Source: an uncultured Clostridia bacterium
GTDB lineage: Bacteria > Bacillota > Clostridia > Oscillospirales > Acutalibacteraceae
NCBI GenBank assembly: GCA_945863885.1
Contig: CAMAZY010000022.1
Span: 1-43,398 of the forward strand
Reading direction: 5' to 3'
Length of the DNA stretch: 43,398 bases
The notes under the pieces are model-generated. The model was not told the origin of the DNA, ran no database searches, and saw only the letters and a program-made list of their open reading frames with translations. Shown piece by piece: positions 30,685 to 39,264 of the stretch. The translations under genes were made by a program, and so were the position numbers. Within the stretch, counting starts at the first letter, position 1. Every line of letters starts with the position of its first letter.

Positions 30685-30719
30685 AAAACCCGGGCAACGA
30701 CATTCCGCTGTCCGGGTTT
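30685..30719 (-). terminator. Terminator of the SDR gene
   Basis: AAACCCGG / CCGGGTTT arms, followed leftward by TTTTGCTTT. Confidence 0.7.
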
Positions 30720-30723
30720 CCTG

Positions 30724-31452
30724 TCATACCGTTATTCCGCCGTCCACGCAAAGCGTCTGCCCGGTGATAAACGAAGCGTCCTTGCCGGCAAAAAAGCCGA
30801 CGGTGGCGGCCACGTCCTCGGGCAGTCCGATTCTTGCCATGGGCGTTTCTGCGACAACCTCTTCTTTTGCCTGTTCGTCAAGCTCGTCGTTCATTTTCGT
30901 GTCAATCAGCCCGGGGGCTATACAATTGACCGTGATTCCCGACGGGCCGACCTCTTTGGCAAGTGCTTTCGTAAACCCGATCAATCCTGCCTTAGCGGCA
31001 CTGTAATGTACCTCGCATGAGCCGCCGCTTACGCCCCACATTGAGGATATGTTGATAATTCTGCCGTCATGCCGTGCAATCATACCCGGCAAAAGCAGCT
31101 TTGTCAAAAGCATGGCGGAGGTAAGATTGACCGAAAGAACGTCGTTGACCCGATTCTCCTCGGTGAACTGAAAAAGCTCACGGTAGGAAAGCCCTGCGTT
31201 GTTGACAAGGACGTCAACCGTTCCGATGGCAAGTGCTTTTTCGGCAAGCTGTTTTACTTGTTCCCGGTCGCTCAGATCCGCCTGTATTGCCGACGCCGAA
31301 ACGCCGAAGCGTTCTTCGATTTCACGGCAAAGAAGCATAGCGTCCTTTTGAGAGCGGTGATAGTGAACCGCAATGTCAAAACCCATGGAGGCAAGCTTCC
31401 GAGAAATTGCCGAGCCGATACCGCCCGAAGCGCCGGTGATGAGAGCAAGCAT
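30724..31452 (-). CDS. Short-chain dehydrogenase/reductase, FabG-like
   Basis: 242 residues, close to FabG (about 245). NADP-binding TGASGGIG near the start, NNAG, catalytic Ser in ISSMWG, Tyr/Lys in HYSAAKAGLIGFTKAL, and the C-terminal ITGQTLCVDGGITV are all typical of 3-oxoacyl-ACP reductases. No other fatty-acid gene is adjacent, so it may be a paralogue acting on another carbonyl. ATG 31450-31452 is chosen because AAAGGCGG stands 7 nt upstream; an ATG two codons earlier is too close to it. It follows the acetyltransferase gene by 73 bp on the same strand. Confidence 0.92.
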   Translation of the reverse strand: MLALITGASGGIGSAISRKLASMGFDIAVHYHRSQKDAMLLCREIEERFGVSASAIQADLSDREQVKQLAEKALAIGTVDVLVNNAGLSYRELFQFTEENRVNDVLSVNLTSAMLLTKLLLPGMIARHDGRIINISSMWGVSGGSCEVHYSAAKAGLIGFTKALAKEVGPSGITVNCIAPGLIDTKMNDELDEQAKEEVVAETPMARIGLPEDVAATVGFFAGKDASFITGQTLCVDGGITV

Positions 31453-31525
31453 TGTCATTCCGCCTTTCGCAGTTTTTTCAATTATATCGGGTAAGCAAAT
31501 GAAAGTCAAGGCTTGTTACGGTTGC

Positions 31526-32122
31526 TTACTTTCTGCCGCTGAAAAACGGGTAGGTGTGTTTGTCTTCTTCGGTGATTTTTCTTATCGGTCGGCACGGAAC
31601 ACCGACTGCGACAACCGAATCCGGAATATCTCTTTTGACGACGCTTCCGGCACCGATTACCGAATTGTCGCCTATCGTAACCCCGGCAAGCACCGTTGTT
31701 CCCGCTCCGATCCAGACATTATTTCCGATTCTTATCGGTTTTGCAATTTCGATTCCGGCTTTTCTCATCTCGGGGTCTATGGCGTGTTCTGCTGTTGTAA
31801 AACAGCAATTCGGTGCGATAAAAACATGATCTCCGAAGGTTACACCGCCGCCGTCGTTTATAATCAGATTGTGGTTGGAATAAAAACAGTCGCCGACCGT
31901 GATGTTGTATCCGTAATCGCACCAAAACGGAGCCGTTACAATCACGTCTTTTCCCATTGAGCCGAGAATTTCCCGGAGCATTTCAGCCTGAGCCTCACGG
32001 TCGTTCGGAGGAAGCATATTATATTTGTAGCATTTATCCTTACACTTGGCTATTTCAGCTTCGAATTCAGGGTTATAACAGCCCTGAAAAAAGCAGTCTA
32101 ACGGAATTTCCGGCTTTTTCAT
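31526..32122 (-). CDS. Sugar O-acetyltransferase (LacA/Maa/NodL-type left-handed beta helix)
   Basis: 198 residues. Transfers acetyl from acetyl-CoA to a sugar hydroxyl in the cytoplasm. An N-terminal helical maltose-acetyltransferase-type cap (about 1-60) is followed by hexapeptide repeats: NITVGDCFYSNHNLIINDGGGVTFGDHVFIAPNC, and PIRIGNNVWIGAGTTVLAGVTIGDNSVIGAGSVV. The catalytic His is in FTTAEHAID. It ends PDSVVAVGVPCRPIRKI, as the family does. ATG 32120-32122 has AAAGGATGG upstream. The acceptor sugar is not deducible. Confidence 0.93.
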   Translation of the reverse strand: MKKPEIPLDCFFQGCYNPEFEAEIAKCKDKCYKYNMLPPNDREAQAEMLREILGSMGKDVIVTAPFWCDYGYNITVGDCFYSNHNLIINDGGGVTFGDHVFIAPNCCFTTAEHAIDPEMRKAGIEIAKPIRIGNNVWIGAGTTVLAGVTIGDNSVIGAGSVVKRDIPDSVVAVGVPCRPIRKITEEDKHTYPFFSGRK

Positions 32123-32293
32123 CAATTATCCATCCTTTCTGTCAAAAGAAGAAAAAGAATCAAACCGCAATAAAAACGAAATGAGCGATTCGGTTTGCCT
32201 GAGTCTTCTTCGTATTTAGTGTATCATAGCGGTTATTAAATTACAATAAGCAAAAGAAACTTTTATTATTTTACTAAAAATATTGCACAAGTA

Positions 32294-32322
32294 TTGTATT
32301 TTGTAAATAAGTGTGATATAAT
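32294..32322 (+). promoter_or_regulatory. Promoter of the 32352 gene
   Basis: TTGTAT, 17 bp, TATAAT, 29 bp before the ATG. Confidence 0.8.
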
Positions 32323-32351
32323 CATAAAAATCAAGGAAAGGGTGAAAAACC

Positions 32352-34031
32352 ATGAAGAAAAATAAAATTGTTGCAACGGTGATCGCTTCGGTCGTCGCCG
32401 TTTTCATTATGCTGTTTGCTTTTCTCGGCCTTTGTATACCGATCAATATCCGTTGCGAGGGCCTTTGGGTGTTTACGGTTGTCGCTTGCTTCGCCTTTGT
32501 CCTGACAAGACGACTGATTCTCGGCTTCCGGGACTTCGGAAAGGTCACCGTCGTGAAAAAGACCGGCTCAAAGGGAAGAACCAAAAAGCATACCGAAATG
32601 CGCTTTACGGTAAAGCCGTATATCGTGCCGCTTGTTCTGTTCGGCTTGTATATTGTTGTCGGAATTGTCGGCGGAACGTTCTTCAATGCGACCACCTATG
32701 CCTCGATTCTTACCGTGACGGAAACCGAATTTTCAAAGGATATGGACGAATCGGTCGGAACCGATTCGATTGCCCTCATGGATACCGCGTCGGCGAAAAT
32801 GCTCGGTGACCGGGAAATCGGCTCGCTTTCCGGCGTTGTCAGTCAGTTTAACGTGTCCGAGGATTATTCACAGATTGATTATCAGGGAAAACCCGTCAAG
32901 GTTTCCGCCCTCGAATATGCGGGATTTTTCAAGTGGCTTAACAATAAATCATCGGGTATTCACGGCTATGTGACCGTTGACCCGGTTTCCATGTCGGCTT
33001 CGTTCATGCAGTCCGACGGCATGAAGTATGTTCCGTCCGCCTATTTTCTTGAGGACGCGACCCGCCATATCTGGCTTCGGTATCCGACATTATTATTCGG
33101 CAATCTTCATTTTGAAATCGACGAAAGCGGAAAGCCTTATTATGTTGCTTCGGTCTATGACAAAACGATTGCGCTTTTCGGCGGCATAACCGTCAGCGGC
33201 TGTCTGATTCTTGACCCGGTGACGGGCGATATTCAGCGGTATTCCGTCGCCGATACGCCTCGTTGGGTGGATATCGTTTTCGACGGTTCTCTGATCTGTG
33301 AACAGTACAACTGGTTCGGCACGCTTCAAAATGGCTTCTGGAACAGCGTCATCGGGAAAAAGGGATGTAAACAGATTACGACCTATTATTCCGAGGACGA
33401 AAACGACAGCGCACCCGCCGCCGATTACGGCTATGTGGCCAAAGACGGCGACATCTGGATTTATACGGGCGTTACCTCCGTCAACAGCGACAGCTCGAAC
33501 ATCGGCTTTATCCTTGCCAACGAAAGAACGGGCGAGTGCCATTATTACGCAGTTGCCGGTGCGGACGAAAAATCGGCGATGACCGCCGCCGAGGGCGAGG
33601 TACAGGAAAAAGGCTATCAGGCGTCGTTCCCGTCGCTTATCAACATTGACGGCAAGCCAACCTATATCATGGTACTCAAGGATTCGGGCGGACTTGTCAA
33701 GTTGTATGCCACCGTAAACGTAGAACAGTACAATCTTGTCACGACCGCCGCCACACAAAGCGAATGTATCGCAAAATACCGTAAGCTTCTCGGTCTCAAG
33801 GAGCCGGCTGAGCCGCAAAAGGAAACCAAGGCAGTCACCGTTACCGTTGCGGCTGTCCGGTATATCGATATCGACGGCAACACCTATATTTACCTGATCG
33901 ACACCGAGGAGAATCTTTACAAAGCGAAAGCGGCGGATCATGAGAATATGCTTCTGATTGAAAAAGGGGATACGGTGAAGCTGTCGTGCGCAGATTCAAC
34001 GATATTACGCTGTGAAAGAATCGATAAGTAA
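32352..34031 (+). CDS. Large membrane protein with extracellular domain, unknown function
   Basis: 559 residues; I do not recognise a named family. Two hydrophobic segments near the N-terminus (about 7-30 and 36-55) are followed by a basic cytoplasmic loop (TGSKGRTKKHTEMRF) and a third membrane helix (about 92-112). A long extracellular part of about 430 residues is rich in beta strands and Tyr/Gly/Asp (for example FKWLNNKSSGIHGYVTVDPV and HIWLRYPTLLFGNLHFEI). The last 60 residues (VTVTVAAVRYIDIDGNTYIYLIDTEENLYKA) look like a separate small beta domain. AAGGAAAGGGTG precedes the ATG. It is flanked by its own promoter and a bidirectional terminator, so it is a single-gene unit. Confidence 0.85.
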   Translation: MKKNKIVATVIASVVAVFIMLFAFLGLCIPINIRCEGLWVFTVVACFAFVLTRRLILGFRDFGKVTVVKKTGSKGRTKKHTEMRFTVKPYIVPLVLFGLYIVVGIVGGTFFNATTYASILTVTETEFSKDMDESVGTDSIALMDTASAKMLGDREIGSLSGVVSQFNVSEDYSQIDYQGKPVKVSALEYAGFFKWLNNKSSGIHGYVTVDPVSMSASFMQSDGMKYVPSAYFLEDATRHIWLRYPTLLFGNLHFEIDESGKPYYVASVYDKTIALFGGITVSGCLILDPVTGDIQRYSVADTPRWVDIVFDGSLICEQYNWFGTLQNGFWNSVIGKKGCKQITTYYSEDENDSAPAADYGYVAKDGDIWIYTGVTSVNSDSSNIGFILANERTGECHYYAVAGADEKSAMTAAEGEVQEKGYQASFPSLINIDGKPTYIMVLKDSGGLVKLYATVNVEQYNLVTTAATQSECIAKYRKLLGLKEPAEPQKETKAVTVTVAAVRYIDIDGNTYIYLIDTEENLYKAKAADHENMLLIEKGDTVKLSCADSTILRCERIDK

Positions 34032-34046
34032 GCCTTAATAATATGA

Positions 34047-34079
34047 AAAAAGGAGCAGATCGGGATCCTGCTCCTTTTT
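34047..34079. terminator. Bidirectional terminator
   Basis: AAAAAGGAGCAG / CTGCTCCTTTTT around a 9-nt loop, with T tracts both ways. It separates the convergent 32352-34031 and 34081-34830 genes. Confidence 0.92.
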
Positions 34080-34080
34080 G

Positions 34081-34830
34081 TTATGTTTTCAATAGCCGCT
34101 CTACATATTTCGGGTCAATCTGATTGACTGTTTCGAGCTTTCTACGATAGAATACGGCAAAATTGTTGAAAACGCAGGGGAGACCTTTGGCTTTTTCAAG
34201 CGAGTCAACCTCGATGAAGGAGGAGGGAATCCCTTGCTCTTCACAATATGAGCGAAGCGTTTCGACTCTTTGCAGGATAAACGGGCACTGATAATCATAA
34301 TACACCGTAAGATCTTCGCTGTCTATTTTTTCTTGCTTAGCGGTTTTACAAAAATGTGGGGATGTTCCGTCGAACGAAAGGGCTAAAAGCTCATAGCCGC
34401 CGTCGGTTTCGTCAACGGTGACAAAGCCGAACTTTTTCGCAAAGGACTGATCGGAAAGCCAGGCTTTTTGCTTTTTTGCACCGAGCATACAGATGCCTGA
34501 CTTGCCGTTTTCTTTTGCGTCGGCGATGCACGATTCCAAAAGCTTTTTGCCTGTTCCCGTGCCCTTTAAGTCACCCGTGACCCACAGGCAGTAGATATAA
34601 TAATAGTTGTCGCCCTCGATCGGCACCCACGCGGTTTCAAGCGGCGCATATTCGATGAAAGCGCAGCCCTTTGCGTCAAGCTTTCGGAACACATGACCGT
34701 CCGAAAGCCGTTCCCGAAGCCATTCACGCTTCTTTTCGACACCGGGGTGCGGCTTTTTGGTTCGGATGATACAGCATAAATGCTCGGTGTCAATGTTTTC
34801 TTTTGTCAGCGTAACAAATTCCTTTTCCAT
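34081..34830 (-). CDS. GNAT N-acetyltransferase with YoaP-like C-terminal region
   Basis: 249 residues. The N-terminal GNAT fold shows acetyl-CoA motif A in YYIYCLWVTGDLKGTGTGKKLLESCIADAKENG. The C-terminal 85 residues (VYYDYQCPFILQRVETLRSYCEEQGI and beyond) resemble the YoaP-type thioredoxin-like extension with a CPF motif where a redox pair would be; only one Cys is present at that spot. The substrate is not known. It is the third gene of a tight operon (glycosylase, esterase, this), 19 bp after the esterase. Confidence 0.85.
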   Translation of the reverse strand: MEKEFVTLTKENIDTEHLCCIIRTKKPHPGVEKKREWLRERLSDGHVFRKLDAKGCAFIEYAPLETAWVPIEGDNYYYIYCLWVTGDLKGTGTGKKLLESCIADAKENGKSGICMLGAKKQKAWLSDQSFAKKFGFVTVDETDGGYELLALSFDGTSPHFCKTAKQEKIDSEDLTVYYDYQCPFILQRVETLRSYCEEQGIPSSFIEVDSLEKAKGLPCVFNNFAVFYRRKLETVNQIDPKYVERLLKT

Positions 34831-34849
34831 TGTCTATGCCTTCTTGTTA

Positions 34850-35986
34850 TCAGCAATTCTCTATGATAAACTGACCCATTTCGTCTACGACGTCCTCCGC
34901 CTGCGGAAAAACGCCCATGGCATTGAGATAACCGTGACCCATGCCGTTGTAAACCACAACCTTGACCGGAACGCCCGCATCTTGCAATTTATGTGCCCAG
35001 GCGATACAGTCGTTCTTGAGAAAGTCGAGCGCACCGACGGAGATAAACGTCGGAGGATTTCCCGAAGCGTCAAAGGTGTACGGATTGCAGTACGGGTCGG
35101 GTGTTGTCACACCGAATTTTCCGTTCATCTTGTGGAAGCTGTTGACCATGATTTCAAGCTGAGCCGTAATTCGGCGGCAAAGCCGTTTTTGCTTCGGGTC
35201 GTAAATAAAGTTTTTACCGTCGAGCTTATAATATTTATCCTCGGTCTTGAAGATGTTCAGCGTCGCATACAGCAAAAGCTGACCTTTGACCATGTCCGTT
35301 CCTTTGGCTCTTGTCGAGCAGTACTGGGCGAGATTTCCGCCGGCACTGTCGCCCGTGACGAAGATTTTTGTTCTGTCAATTTTAAGCTGTTCGGCGTTTT
35401 CATAAATCCATTCGAGCACACAGTAACAGTCCTCGTGCGGTGTCGGGTAAGGGACTTCCGGCATGAGCCGGTAAGCGACGCTGACGACGGGTATGGCAAA
35501 CTTTTCAACGAAAACTTTCCACACCTCGTCGTATGGCTCCATGCTGCCGCCGATAAAGCCGCCGCCGTGCATGAAGAAAAGACACGGTCCTCCGGGTTCA
35601 CACTTTTCACTGCGGTAAATCCGGATCGGAATTTCGTAGCCGTCCTTTGCCGGCACGGTTTTGTCCGTAAGGTCGATGCCGCCTTTGACGCAGACCGCAC
35701 TCGAGACCTTGTCACAGCTTTTCCGGAAGTTCTGAAGTCCCTTTCCGCTTAAATCCATGCTCATTTTTTTGATAATCGCTTCGGGCAAAAGCGACATCAT
35801 CTTAGCGTTCTTTCCGAGCGGTCCGCCGAGCATACGGGGGTCGGCGGCGATGTCGGACAAAGCGTCCGGCGCATATTTTTCGATGATAAGAAGCCCGTCC
35901 TCGTTTCTCGTTTTGGCTGTCGCCTTAAATTCGGCAAAAAACTCGTCGGTGTACCATTTCTTATCCCAGCTTTTTTTCTTCTTCAT
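34850..35986 (-). CDS. Alpha/beta hydrolase, hormone-sensitive-lipase (acetyl esterase) type
   Basis: 378 residues from ATG 35984-35986 (GAGGAG at 7 nt). Carboxylic ester hydrolase with oxyanion motif FFMHGGGFIGG, nucleophile elbow GDSAGGN, acid in the GALDFLKNDC region and His in GMGHGYLN: the full catalytic set of the HSL family. The N-terminal 100 residues are a helical cap. No signal peptide is present. Its start overlaps the stop of the upstream glycosylase gene (ATGA), indicating translational coupling. Confidence 0.92.
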   Translation of the reverse strand: MKKKKSWDKKWYTDEFFAEFKATAKTRNEDGLLIIEKYAPDALSDIAADPRMLGGPLGKNAKMMSLLPEAIIKKMSMDLSGKGLQNFRKSCDKVSSAVCVKGGIDLTDKTVPAKDGYEIPIRIYRSEKCEPGGPCLFFMHGGGFIGGSMEPYDEVWKVFVEKFAIPVVSVAYRLMPEVPYPTPHEDCYCVLEWIYENAEQLKIDRTKIFVTGDSAGGNLAQYCSTRAKGTDMVKGQLLLYATLNIFKTEDKYYKLDGKNFIYDPKQKRLCRRITAQLEIMVNSFHKMNGKFGVTTPDPYCNPYTFDASGNPPTFISVGALDFLKNDCIAWAHKLQDAGVPVKVVVYNGMGHGYLNAMGVFPQAEDVVDEMGQFIIENC

Positions 35987-36480
35987 ATCTCGTTCTCCTC
36001 TTTGATTTCTTTCTTCCAAATGTCATAAAGCCTGTCGGGGCTGTAAGATGCGTTCGCCGGACTTGTCGACGGAAGCACCCGGGCGCTGATGCCGATTGCC
36101 GGTTCCATATATTTTTGATACAGCGCAAAGGCCTTTTTACCGTTGACAAAAATCCGCCTGATCGGTGCGTTTTCCAAAATGACCGAAAGATCGTTCGGTA
36201 CGACATTTTTGATCGTGCTGTCAGCCGAGCCGTCAATTTCACACGAGTGAATCACGTCCCAAAGGGCAAGATGGTTGTCTAATATCAGCTTTCTTTTTTC
36301 TTCGACCGTAACGGGTGTTTCCCATTCAAAAATGCGGGCAAGCAACGGCCAGAAGCGGTTTTGCTTGTGCCCGTAAAAGAACATCGCTTCTCTTGATTTG
36401 ACGGACGGAAACGAGCCTAAAATCAGCGTTTCGCTTTTTTCGTCAAACAGCGGTTCGATCGGGTGGACGACCTTGCTCAT
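35983..36480 (-). CDS. DNA-deoxyinosine glycosylase (UDG superfamily)
   Basis: 165 residues. Removes deaminated purines (hypoxanthine) from DNA in base-excision repair. Motifs: ETLILGSFPSVKSREAMFFYGHKQNRFWPLL at the start, VNGKKAF in the middle and LPSTSPANASYS near the end, matching the small HDG-type branch. AAGGTG lies 9 nt before the ATG. First gene of the three-gene leftward operon, with no clear promoter resolved; the terminator of the upstream operon ends only 24 bp before it. Confidence 0.9.
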   Translation of the reverse strand: MSKVVHPIEPLFDEKSETLILGSFPSVKSREAMFFYGHKQNRFWPLLARIFEWETPVTVEEKRKLILDNHLALWDVIHSCEIDGSADSTIKNVVPNDLSVILENAPIRRIFVNGKKAFALYQKYMEPAIGISARVLPSTSPANASYSPDRLYDIWKKEIKEENEI

Positions 36481-36503
36481 TTTTCAATCACCTTCATAAA
36501 CAA

Positions 36504-36536
36504 CTTTTCCCGCAGAAACAGCTTTTGCGGGAAAAG
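36504..36536 (-). terminator. Terminator of the symporter operon
   Basis: CTTTTCCCGCA / TGCGGGAAAAG, 11 perfect pairs, followed leftward by TTGTTTATG. Confidence 0.8.
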
Positions 36537-36555
36537 AACAGATTGATTTTTGCGG

Positions 36556-37056
36556 TTACTTTGTTAAGTCTGCCATCTTCAGATGCGAGCCCTTTTGTCC
36601 CCATGCGTTTGCCCAGCTTTCGCAGTACAGCTTATAGTAGGAGACATTGTGCTTTTTGCGGTATCCCTCGAAGAAGTTGCACCAGACGGCGGAGGGAAGG
36701 GCGATGACGATATAGTAAAGCGGTCCTAACAGTAAGCACTGCCAGGTGTGACCGTATTCGTGGATTCGGGTGTTGTAGGTCCATTTTTTGCTCTTGTGCT
36801 GATCTTTCATGAAGATGAAAAGTCCCATCGAAAGACCGCCCGCATTCCACGGAAGATAGACGATTCTTGCGTAGCCGAAGCGCTGCCAGCGTCTGCCGAG
36901 GATTTTGGTGCAGATCAGAAAGGCAATCCCACCGACAAGATTGACCGGAAGTCCCCATGTCCATTGGACAAAATAGAACAGGAAGTCAAGAAGACTTTGT
37001 TTGAAGGATTTTTCCTTTTTCGGCGGTTCTTTTACGGTAATATCAATATCAGTCAT
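36556..37056 (-). CDS. Membrane protein with HExxH motif, unknown function
   Basis: 166 residues. Two hydrophobic segments lie near 22-50, and another (LLLGPLYYIVIALPSAVWC) follows a zinc-binding-like HEYGH in TRIHEYGHTWQ at about residue 98. A conserved-looking CESWANAWG near the end offers a Glu as a possible third ligand. This could be a small membrane metalloprotease-like protein, but the family is not recognised. Its ATG overlaps the stop of the symporter gene (ATGA) and has AAGGAG at 8 nt, so the two are translated together. Confidence 0.82.
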   Translation of the reverse strand: MTDIDITVKEPPKKEKSFKQSLLDFLFYFVQWTWGLPVNLVGGIAFLICTKILGRRWQRFGYARIVYLPWNAGGLSMGLFIFMKDQHKSKKWTYNTRIHEYGHTWQCLLLGPLYYIVIALPSAVWCNFFEGYRKKHNVSYYKLYCESWANAWGQKGSHLKMADLTK

Positions 37057-38729
37057 TTTACATTCTCCTTTTGTTCTTCGATTTCTCGTTTGGTTTCAAG
37101 TTCTTTTTCGATAAGAATTATATAGTCCCCGTCTCCGTTTTTGTCAAGCGTGTGAATTTCGTCGCTGTCGTTGTCCTTGCCAAGCCATGTGTTTTCGATT
37201 TTCTGACCGCTGACAAGTTCGATTCTTTCTCTTTCTTCGTCGGAAAGCGTGACTGAGCCGTATTTGTGCTTGGTGGCAACGGCGGCTCTTATCATGGTAT
37301 GATCTTCTTTTGTCATTTTGAATTTTTTAAGAAGAATAAGGGCGATTACCGCGGCAATAATAGGAATCACCGCAACGCAGATCCGAACACCTAAAACGGC
37401 GCTTGACGACTGCTCATAAAGCGTGCCGGTAGCCTTTTCGTATTCGCTGACCGTGTCGCCGGTAACAAGGCCGAACGATTGCAGAATAAACGAAACGAAA
37501 AATGCCATCACGCCGCTGACGCTCTTTTTGATGAGTGTGCTGAACGTGGAAATCACGCCCTCTCTGCGTCTTCCGGTAATCAGCTCGTCAACGTCGGTCA
37601 GGTCGGGGAAAACGTTCGTCGAAACGAAGCCGAGACCGCTCATGCCGAACGGGTACAGAATCATGCTCAGCATCATCAGTACGACCCAAAGCGGAGAAGC
37701 CTTGCTTCCGCCCTGCATAAACAGACCGATGGCAAGTCCGGCAACCATCAGCGGGGTTACGATATCGCCGCAGCGTTTTTTGCCGAATTTCATGGTCAGC
37801 GCATAGTTGAACGGAAAAGCCGAAGCCTCCGCAACGCCTGCGACGGCGTTGAAGAGTGCATATTTGCTGTACTGATTGGCAAGGTATTTGATGTAGTAAA
37901 CCTTTGAGCTTGCATAAAAGCCGGTTGAAAACTGGTAGGCAAGGCTCATGAAGAAGTACTGACGGAAAGACTTGTTTTTGAAAACAAGGTAGTATTCATG
38001 AAAGAAATATTTCAAATCGAACGGTTCAAGCTTGTTGTCGAGCGAGGACGGTTCTCTTGTTGTTTTGTATGTAAGAAAGACCGCAACGCTGTAAAACAGG
38101 GAGAGAACAAGTCCGATGATAAGGAACGGCTTTTTCGATTCCGAGGTCAGGTTATCGCCCGAGCCGAACAGGGCAAGAATCAGCACAACGATACCGAACG
38201 AGGGCACCATACCGGCGGAGTTGAAAAGATAACCCATCGAGTTGTACTGCGTCCGAAGATCGTATTCGGGGGCAAGCTCGGGAAGCATCGCTGTATGCGG
38301 AACACAGATGATGGTATACGCCGTTTTGTAAACCATATAGACAAGAACGAAATAGACCATTGCCGTCGTCGGGTTGGTCTTTCCGTTAAGACCGAAAGAG
38401 TTCCACAAAAGCGAATACGAAACGAACATCAGCGGAATACCCCAAAGAAGATACCGCCGGTGCTTTCCGGTTTTGCTTCTTGTGCGGTCGGTGATGATTC
38501 CCATTGCCGGGTCGGTAACGGCGTCCCAGATGGTTGCAAACATGACAACAAGACCCGCCTGTTTGAGGCTGAGGTTTACGACGTCTGTCAGAAAGATTGT
38601 CAGATACATCGAAATGATGTAGCCCGAGCCGCCGAGATACATATTCGTATAGCTGTAATTGATCATCGGCAGGATTGCGGTTTTAAAGTCACCCTTTACG
38701 CCGATTGCCTTTTTAATTTTTTCTCCCAT
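37053..38729 (-). CDS. GPH-family sugar:cation symporter (MFS)
   Basis: 558 residues from ATG 38727-38729 (GGAG at 9 nt; earlier TTG and ATG codons lie inside the ribosome site). Imports glycosides, pentosides or hexuronides with a cation. Family marks: YSYTNMYLGGSGYIISMYLTIFLTDVV at the start and the loop motif WDAVTDPAMGIITDRTRSKTGKHRRYLL; about 12 membrane helices, then a hydrophilic C-terminal tail of about 90 residues rich in Lys/Glu. The cognate sugar enzyme is not adjacent, so the substrate is unknown. Two cre/LacI-type operators surround its promoter, pointing to carbon catabolite control. Confidence 0.93.
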   Translation of the reverse strand: MGEKIKKAIGVKGDFKTAILPMINYSYTNMYLGGSGYIISMYLTIFLTDVVNLSLKQAGLVVMFATIWDAVTDPAMGIITDRTRSKTGKHRRYLLWGIPLMFVSYSLLWNSFGLNGKTNPTTAMVYFVLVYMVYKTAYTIICVPHTAMLPELAPEYDLRTQYNSMGYLFNSAGMVPSFGIVVLILALFGSGDNLTSESKKPFLIIGLVLSLFYSVAVFLTYKTTREPSSLDNKLEPFDLKYFFHEYYLVFKNKSFRQYFFMSLAYQFSTGFYASSKVYYIKYLANQYSKYALFNAVAGVAEASAFPFNYALTMKFGKKRCGDIVTPLMVAGLAIGLFMQGGSKASPLWVVLMMLSMILYPFGMSGLGFVSTNVFPDLTDVDELITGRRREGVISTFSTLIKKSVSGVMAFFVSFILQSFGLVTGDTVSEYEKATGTLYEQSSSAVLGVRICVAVIPIIAAVIALILLKKFKMTKEDHTMIRAAVATKHKYGSVTLSDEERERIELVSGQKIENTWLGKDNDSDEIHTLDKNGDGDYIILIEKELETKREIEEQKENVK

Positions 38730-38739
38730 ACGCATCATC

Positions 38740-38791
38740 TCCAAGCGCTTTCATTTATTTTATTTTAACACCGTAAAGCGCTTTAAGTCAA
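38740..38791 (-). promoter_or_regulatory. Promoter with two cre/LacI-type operators
   Basis: Leftward TTGACT (38786-38791), 18 bp, TAAAAT (38762-38767). GTAAAGCGCTTTAA (38773-38786) fills the spacer and a second AAAGCGCTT site (38740-38753) lies just before the ribosome site. Both fit the CcpA/LacI-family palindrome. Confidence 0.75.
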
Positions 38792-38854
38792 TACATACCG
38801 AATAAACAAAACCGATTTGCGGCATAATAAAGCAGGAAGAAAAATCTTCTCAAC

Positions 38855-39018
38855 AGGCAACCTCTAAAAACATCCCGGCATTCGTCATAGCACACAACTA
38901 ATGCCGTCTTTGTCGTTAAAAATCCTTGAAATACACAAAGTATTCCTGCGGATTTTTGCCTAAAAGCCGACATCATTTGTGCACTATGCCAAACGCCTTG
39001 AGTTTTTAGAGGTCGCCA
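38855..39018. mobile_element. 164-bp MITE-like element, copy 2
   Basis: AGGCAACCTCTAAAAA at the left and TTTTTAGAGGTCGCC at the right; same length and largely the same interior as 13485-13648. Confidence 0.85.
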
Positions 39019-39042
39019 ATAATTCAAAGGAGAAAAAGACTA

Positions 39043-39207
39043 ATGTCACAGAACAATCAGCAAAATAATCAGCAGCAAAACCGGCAGAACAACCAGCAGC
39101 AGAACGCCCGCAGCCGTCAGCGGCAGAACGAGCAGGATAAGCAGCAGAACAGACAGCAGAATCAGCAGCAGAACAAGCAGCAGGATCAGGAAGAACAGCA
39201 GTTTTAA
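39043..39207 (+). CDS. 54-residue Gln/Asn-rich protein
   Basis: Opens at ATG 39043 with AAAGGAG 10 nt upstream and ends TAA 39205-39207, seven bases before a strong terminator. It begins MSQNNQQNNQQQNRQNNQQQ; well over half of the residues are Gln or Asn, with scattered Arg, Lys, Asp and Glu and no hydrophobic core. Gamma-type small acid-soluble spore proteins have a similar Q/N bias and size, so a spore storage or coat role is possible; a prion-like assembly peptide is another. The MITE-like element lies 25 bp upstream. The CAG/CAA/AAC mix argues against a simple trinucleotide expansion. Confidence 0.75.
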   Translation: MSQNNQQNNQQQNRQNNQQQNARSRQRQNEQDKQQNRQQNQQQNKQQDQEEQQF

Positions 39208-39213
39208 CAAAAC

Positions 39214-39252
39214 GAAAATGCGCCCTTTCTTTCAATGAAAAGGCGCATTTTC
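39214..39252. terminator. Bidirectional terminator
   Basis: GAAAATGCGCC / GGCGCATTTTC, serving the Q/N-rich gene and the convergent P-loop gene. Confidence 0.85.
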
Positions 39253-39264
39253 TCTTATCCGGCC

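Noticed and set aside
30724-32122. Assigning the SDR and acetyltransferase pair to a named pathway
   Set aside because: Both are generic family members and no substrate-specific neighbour is present.
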